In this document: positions 39,096-43,346 of the stretch, piece after piece
How positions within the stretch are numbered: position 1 is the stretch's first letter
Layout: every line of letters starts with the position of its first letter
Source of the DNA: Ligilactobacillus ruminis DSM 20403 = NBRC 102161
Lineage (GTDB): Bacteria; Bacillota; Bacilli; Lactobacillales; Lactobacillaceae
DNA length: 43,346 bases
NCBI RefSeq assembly: GCF_900113455.1
Contig: NZ_FOPI01000019.1
Span: 1 to 43,346, forward strand
Reading direction: 5' to 3'
Program-made: the position numbers and the translations under genes
The notes under the pieces: generated by a model
What the model was told of the DNA's origin: nothing
The model's input: the letters and a program-made list of their open reading frames with translations, nothing else
The model's database searches: none

Positions 39096-39223
39096 ATAAA
39101 TCAGCGCGCCAAACTATTTTGGGTTATTTAAATCATAACAGGCACTTGTCACGTATACGAAAAAAAACCGGATGATTGCAATTGATTGCAAATCATCCGG
39201 TTTCTCAATTTGAGGCATCGTTT
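39082..39223. repeat. composite intergenic repeat with hairpin, copy 2
   Basis: It has the same block order as 29032-29169: AAATGCAGC, a CGCCAA.CTATTT block, a CCGGATGATT hairpin and CAATTTGAGGCAT. Confidence 0.6.
39160..39200 (-). terminator. terminator of the EEP-family gene
   Basis: CCGGATGATTGCAA (39168-39181) pairs with TTGCAAATCATCCGG (39186-39200), with one bulge. Minus-strand T-run at 39167-39160. Confidence 0.8.
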
Positions 39224-39242
39224 TTCCTAGTCTCTTTTATGT

Positions 39243-40061
39243 CTAGTTTACGGTTGCTTCGCATGAAACGCCGAAATGATCGCTGATTGCCGGCATTTTC
39301 TTGCCATCAAACACGACTCTGCTTGTTTGCGAAACAAAATTTTTCGTTGCAAAAATAAAATCGATTCTCAAAGCATCCTTGTTGCCTTCCCAACCATCGA
39401 TGTCTGCTTCAATCGTATTTTCGCCTTCTTTAACGTCAGCTTCCACATACGTGTCACGCAATAAAAGCTTGCTGTCAAGAATTGCCTGATAGCCCTTCGT
39501 GTTTGCCGGATTGTTGAAATCACCCATAATCACCAGGCTTTCTCCTTGAGTAGCCAATGCTTCTACCGCATTTTTCCACTCATCCAGGAATCCGTCCTTG
39601 AGCCACGAAAAATGCGCGCTGGCAACGCAGGTTTTCTTTCCGTCAACAACGGTTTGGCAAAAAAGCATCTTCCGCGTATGATAGTCCGATGGATCATCTC
39701 CTTTTGAAACGAGTACGCTTGAAGCTTCAAGAGGCTCTTTTGAAAAAATCGCAACTCCTTCGTTGAAACGATCATACCCGACGTGGTTGTATGCATAGCT
39801 CCAGTAGTACTTTGTTCCTTTTTGGGCAAGGTATCTCGCAAGTTGCAGTCCGTAATTGTCCTCGTGGATTGCGATTTCGCCTGCAACAGGACAATACCCC
39901 GGCAAATCTTGCGTCGCATCGGAAGTCATCAATTGATTCACCTCTTGCAAACATACGACGTCATAATCGCCGCTAAAAATTTCATCGCCCAGAATTTTCA
40001 ATTTTCTTTCAACGTTTTCGCCCAACAAACTGTGCGTATTCAAGGTTAAAAATTTAGCCAT
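39243..40061 (-). CDS. endonuclease/exonuclease/phosphatase (EEP) family hydrolase
   Basis: The 272-residue EEP-fold protein has the metal-binding Glu in VVCLQEVNQ, the IMGDFNNP motif (Asp and Asn), and a C-terminal AISDHFGVS with catalytic His. There is no signal peptide, so it acts in the cytoplasm. Family members cleave phosphodiesters in DNA, RNA or small molecules, and I cannot assign a substrate. AAAGGAAT precedes the ATG. It lies between ptsG and the sucrose locus with no clear functional link. The 231 bp upstream show a CATCG/CGATG hairpin but no clear promoter. Confidence 0.82.
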   Translation of the reverse strand: MAKFLTLNTHSLLGENVERKLKILGDEIFSGDYDVVCLQEVNQLMTSDATQDLPGYCPVAGEIAIHEDNYGLQLARYLAQKGTKYYWSYAYNHVGYDRFNEGVAIFSKEPLEASSVLVSKGDDPSDYHTRKMLFCQTVVDGKKTCVASAHFSWLKDGFLDEWKNAVEALATQGESLVIMGDFNNPANTKGYQAILDSKLLLRDTYVEADVKEGENTIEADIDGWEGNKDALRIDFIFATKNFVSQTSRVVFDGKKMPAISDHFGVSCEATVN

Positions 40062-40292
40062 CTTTGCGTATTCCTTTCAAAAAAGCCAGGAAATAACGCG
40101 ATTCCCCGGCCTAGTATGTCAACCACCATCGGCTAAAGTCGATGACTTGTGAACAAACACCCCTATATTGAGTGTCCGAACCACAATTTGCATAGATACA
40201 GATGATTTACTCAAACAGCCATAGTTGCTCGAACAGTGATTATCTAATTACCAATGCCTTTTATGTCTCCAGGTTGCCATAGAGACGATTTA

Positions 40293-42485
40293 TTAAAGCT
40301 CAACCGACCCAACGACCGTCTTGGCAGAAGTTTGACCAAGCTTGTCAATTTTAACCTCTTTGACAGCATCCATATTTGTGAATGCGACCACGATCGTCGT
40401 GCCCTTGCCGGCTTGTTTGACTTTGTCCCAATCGCAAACCGCAAGCAGATCGCCGGCATTTACGGTTTGACCTTCTTTTACTTTGACATCGAAAGGTTCG
40501 CCTTTCAATTCAACCGTATCAAGTCCCATGTGAACAAGCACTTCAAGTCCGCTGTCTGTCAACAATCCGACTGCGTGTTTTGTCGGAAAGACGTTCGTGA
40601 CTTTGCCTGAAACCGGTGCGTAAACTTCTGAGCCGGTCGGATTAACAGCAAAACCGTCGCCCATCATTTTCTTGGAAAATACAGGGTCTTTGACGTCAGT
40701 AATCTTGATCGCTTCACCGTCAGCCACGCTGACAACGTTTTCTGTCACGCCTTTGTATTCAACGTGCTTTTCTTTAGAAGAAGCATTTCCCGAAACGTCA
40801 ACTTTTGGAATTTCGACGCCGGAATCAAGCAGATCCTGGACGTCAGACTTCAAAACGTCCGCTTTAGGTCCATAGACTGCCTGAATACCATTGTCTTTGA
40901 CGACGAGTCCCAAAGCTCCGGCATGTTTCCACGCGTTTTCATCACCGACTTTGGCAGCATCCCTGACCGTAACACGAAGTCGCGTCATGCAAGCATCAAC
41001 GTCGACGATATTTTCGCGACCACCGAGCAAGTTGACAATCTTGACGATTTGTGAATTAGGATCTACTTTGCCGTCAGAAGTCGTAGCAGCACCGGTCGAT
41101 TCGGACGAATCACTATCATTGTAGTTGCCGTTTCGACCAGGAGTTGCATAGTTGAACTTCTTGATCATGAAGTTTGCAATGAAGTACATGATTACGCCAA
41201 AGAGAATCGATACCCAAACGAAGTTCAGAATGTCACCCAAAAGTCCGGCTTTAATAGCCATTGGCGTTCTCGTCAAAAATTCGATATTGCCAAATGAGTG
41301 AACGCGCAAATGAACGAGATCGGCCATTGCAAATGCGCAACCTTGAACTATGGCATATACGAGGTAAAGCGGCATTGCGATGAACATGAACATATATTCA
41401 AGCGGTTCCGTAACACCTGTCAAGAAAACAGCAAGTGCGGCAGAAACGTACATTGACTTGTATTGTTCTTTTTTATCTGGATCAACGTTGCGGTACATTG
41501 CGTAGCAAAGACCCATCAATGTACCTGTAGCACCGATCATTTGCCCAACCTTGAAACGAGCAGGAGTCCAGTGAGTCAATACGTACTGATACTTCGCAAT
41601 ATGTCCTGCGCCATGCAAGTTAACCAAGTCGGTTGCCCATGCAAGCCAAAGAGGATCTTGACCAAACACCTGGTGACCGGCTTGAGCGCCAGAAAGAACC
41701 GTATACGTGCCGCCAAGCGACGTGTAGTTCATTGGAATCGTCAGCATATGGTGCAAGCCAAACGGAAGCAAGAGACGTTCCAATGTCCCATAAAGGAACG
41801 GTGCAAGGAAGCGTGCACTTTCCTTAGAGTTGGCAATCCATGTGCCGAAACCGTTGATTCCTGATTGAATAACCGGCCAAAATGCTGCCAAAAGCAATGC
41901 AACGATTGCAGAGCGGAAAATAACCACCATCGGAACGAAGCGCTTACCATTGAAAAATGACAAAGCATCCGGAAGCTTGCGGAAGTTGTAGTACTTGTTG
42001 TAAGCCGTCGCACCAACGAATCCGGCAATGATGCCGACGAAGACGCCCATGTTCAATGCGGGCGCTTCCAAAACATTGATGAAATAATCAGCTACGGCAA
42101 TCTTCGTTCCGAAGATTGTATGTACGTAAGCATGACCATTCGAAATCATGTCGGTTGTAATTCCGTATACCGCACCCGTGATCTTGTTGAGGAAAATAAA
42201 CGACAACCCGGCAGCAAAGGCGCCGCCAGCACGATCCTTGGCCCAACTTCCGCCGATTGCCAACGCAAAAAGCAAGTGCAGGTTGGTGATAACGCCCCAA
42301 CCGATTTGTTCAATCACGCCACCGACAGTGACGAGAATTGCCGCATTCGGATTAATCATCGGAATTGTCTTGCCGATACTAATCATCAATCCGGCTGCAG
42401 GCATAACAGCGATAACGACCATCAGACATTTGCCGAATTTTTGCCAAAATTCGAAGCTGAAGATCTTTTTAACTGAATCCTTCAT
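40293..42485 (-). CDS. ptsG: glucose-type PTS EIICBA
   Basis: The 730-residue transporter has a C domain of about ten helices (about 12-440). EIIB follows (about 480-560) with phospho-Cys in VDVDACMTRLRV, then a linker, and then EIIA (about 590-725) with phospho-His in VLVHMGLDTVEL. Domain order and the LLLPFGLHHMLTIPMNYT segment match the glucose/maltose-glucoside-type subfamily. It imports glucose (or a related glucoside) with phosphorylation. AAAGGGG precedes the ATG. A cre-like site follows the promoter. Substrate assignment as glucose is probable rather than certain. Confidence 0.88.
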   Translation of the reverse strand: MKDSVKKIFSFEFWQKFGKCLMVVIAVMPAAGLMISIGKTIPMINPNAAILVTVGGVIEQIGWGVITNLHLLFALAIGGSWAKDRAGGAFAAGLSFIFLNKITGAVYGITTDMISNGHAYVHTIFGTKIAVADYFINVLEAPALNMGVFVGIIAGFVGATAYNKYYNFRKLPDALSFFNGKRFVPMVVIFRSAIVALLLAAFWPVIQSGINGFGTWIANSKESARFLAPFLYGTLERLLLPFGLHHMLTIPMNYTSLGGTYTVLSGAQAGHQVFGQDPLWLAWATDLVNLHGAGHIAKYQYVLTHWTPARFKVGQMIGATGTLMGLCYAMYRNVDPDKKEQYKSMYVSAALAVFLTGVTEPLEYMFMFIAMPLYLVYAIVQGCAFAMADLVHLRVHSFGNIEFLTRTPMAIKAGLLGDILNFVWVSILFGVIMYFIANFMIKKFNYATPGRNGNYNDSDSSESTGAATTSDGKVDPNSQIVKIVNLLGGRENIVDVDACMTRLRVTVRDAAKVGDENAWKHAGALGLVVKDNGIQAVYGPKADVLKSDVQDLLDSGVEIPKVDVSGNASSKEKHVEYKGVTENVVSVADGEAIKITDVKDPVFSKKMMGDGFAVNPTGSEVYAPVSGKVTNVFPTKHAVGLLTDSGLEVLVHMGLDTVELKGEPFDVKVKEGQTVNAGDLLAVCDWDKVKQAGKGTTIVVAFTNMDAVKEVKIDKLGQTSAKTVVGSVEL

Positions 42486-42557
42486 CTGTATTAAACCCCT
42501 TTAATAAAATAATTGCAATGTTCCAAACCAGTTACACAAGACAATCATTGTTTCCTA

Positions 42558-42611
42558 TGCAACCGATTTCATCAACAACTCTTATTATATCCCTTTTGGC
42601 GGTTTTGTAAA
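42558..42611 (-). promoter_or_regulatory. ptsG promoter and cre-like site
   Basis: TTTACA (42611-42606), 16 bp, TATAAT (42589-42584) on the minus strand. TGAAATCGGTTGCA (42571-42558) matches the cre consensus at 13 of 14 positions, just after the start. Confidence 0.75.
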
Positions 42612-42727
42612 CCCTTTAATTATAATTTATTTAAAAAAATTACAAAAAATCAGTCTTCCTATGCATTCGTTTGCATCAAATCGGCATTTTCTTAAACTCC
42701 TTAAAACCAGGTTCAAAACGTCTGAAA

Positions 42728-43203
<476 letters not shown>

Positions 43204-43206
43204 CAG

Positions 43207-43346
43207 AACATGGACAAAGCTATCTCCACCTTGAAGAAGAACATGACAGCCGTTCTTAACAGCGTCGAGTATGATTTCTCCAACGGTCCGGTTGAAGGAA
43301 TAAACCGCAGAATCAAGAGTCTGAAACGCAGTTGCTTTGGATTCAG
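43207..43346 (+). pseudogene. ISL3-type transposase C-terminal part (runs off right edge)
   Basis: The open frame reads NMDKAISTLKKNMTAVLNS, then YDFSNGPVEGINRRIKSLKR, then SCFGF. The SNGPVEGINRRIK segment is the conserved C-terminal part of ISL3-family (DDE_Tnp_ISL3) transposases. The frame is joined abruptly to GH1 sequence at about 43204, with no transposase N terminus before it. This is therefore a fragment, at least on its left side. Confidence 0.75.

Noticed and set aside
40062-40292. Promoter TTGACA upstream of the EEP-family gene
   Set aside because: A TTGACA is present on the minus strand, but no acceptable -10 falls at 16-18 bp.

Overview
The window looks like chromosome from a low-GC Gram-positive of the Lactobacillaceae. 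Evidence: strong Shine-Dalgarno sites, CcpA/LacI-type operators, a Lactobacillus-type inducible ornithine decarboxylase, a LysM/NlpC-P60 wall hydrolase, ECF S components, sucrose and glucose PTS, and the AAAGAGGCTGGGA intergenic motif common in lactobacilli. A Ligilactobacillus ruminis-like species is my guess, not a demonstrated identity. There is no rRNA, tRNA, prophage or CRISPR. Both ends are broken mobile-element ends: an IS3 transposase tail at 1-265, and an ISL3-type transposase fragment abutting a broken 6-phospho-beta-glucosidase gene at 42.75-43.35 kb.

Layout: (1) 0.6-4.3 kb, an ornithine decarboxylase/antiporter operon (minus strand) with a candidate 12-codon leader ORF and competing hairpins. 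(2) 4.5-8.7 kb, a minus-strand operon of a secreted DUF2712-like protein, three membrane proteins, an ABC ATPase and a membrane-anchored protein, beside a divergent stand-alone Rgg-type HTH gene. (3) 8.7-8.9 kb, a candidate sRNA with C-rich loops. (4) 9.0-11.6 kb, a zinc-type ABC importer (SBP, ATPase, permease) behind Zur-like boxes. (5) 11.7-13.2 kb, two ECF S components, the second (FolT) behind a THF riboswitch. (6) 13.3-16.4 kb, signal peptidase I and serC-serA. (7) 16.5-18.6 kb, a WalR-like site, an unrecognised structured leader and a LysM x3-NlpC/P60 endopeptidase. (8) 19.0-21.1 kb, a second C-loop sRNA candidate behind three 11-bp-phased TTCAnn boxes, then an amino-acid ABC permease and binding protein with a 24-codon leader ORF. 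(9) 21.1-22.25 kb, a gene-free repeat field with a 74-bp tandem array of alternating A/B units.

(10) 22.2-33.7 kb is a maltodextrin locus, all on the minus strand: malR, malL, a maltogenic-amylase-type GH13, malE, malF, malG, a DUF1189 (YvdJ-like) protein, and a second GH13-like protein whose catalytic residues are replaced (a probable pseudoenzyme). (11) 33.9-38.7 kb is the sucrose locus: scrA divergent from scrB-scrR, with paired ScrR-type operators and cre-like sites. (12) 39.2-42.5 kb holds an endonuclease/exonuclease/phosphatase-family protein and a glucose-type PTS EIICBA.

The carbon genes form a coherent module: extracellular maltodextrin enters through MalEFG, whose ATPase is not here, and is cut by the two active GH13 enzymes. 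Sucrose and glucose enter by PTS. Local LacI-family regulators and CcpA-type sites coordinate this. The most unusual content is non-coding: a structured repeat placed with its end on the stop codon of three different genes, a 74-bp A/B array, two putative sRNAs sharing TTCCCC loops, and small leader ORFs upstream of transport operons.
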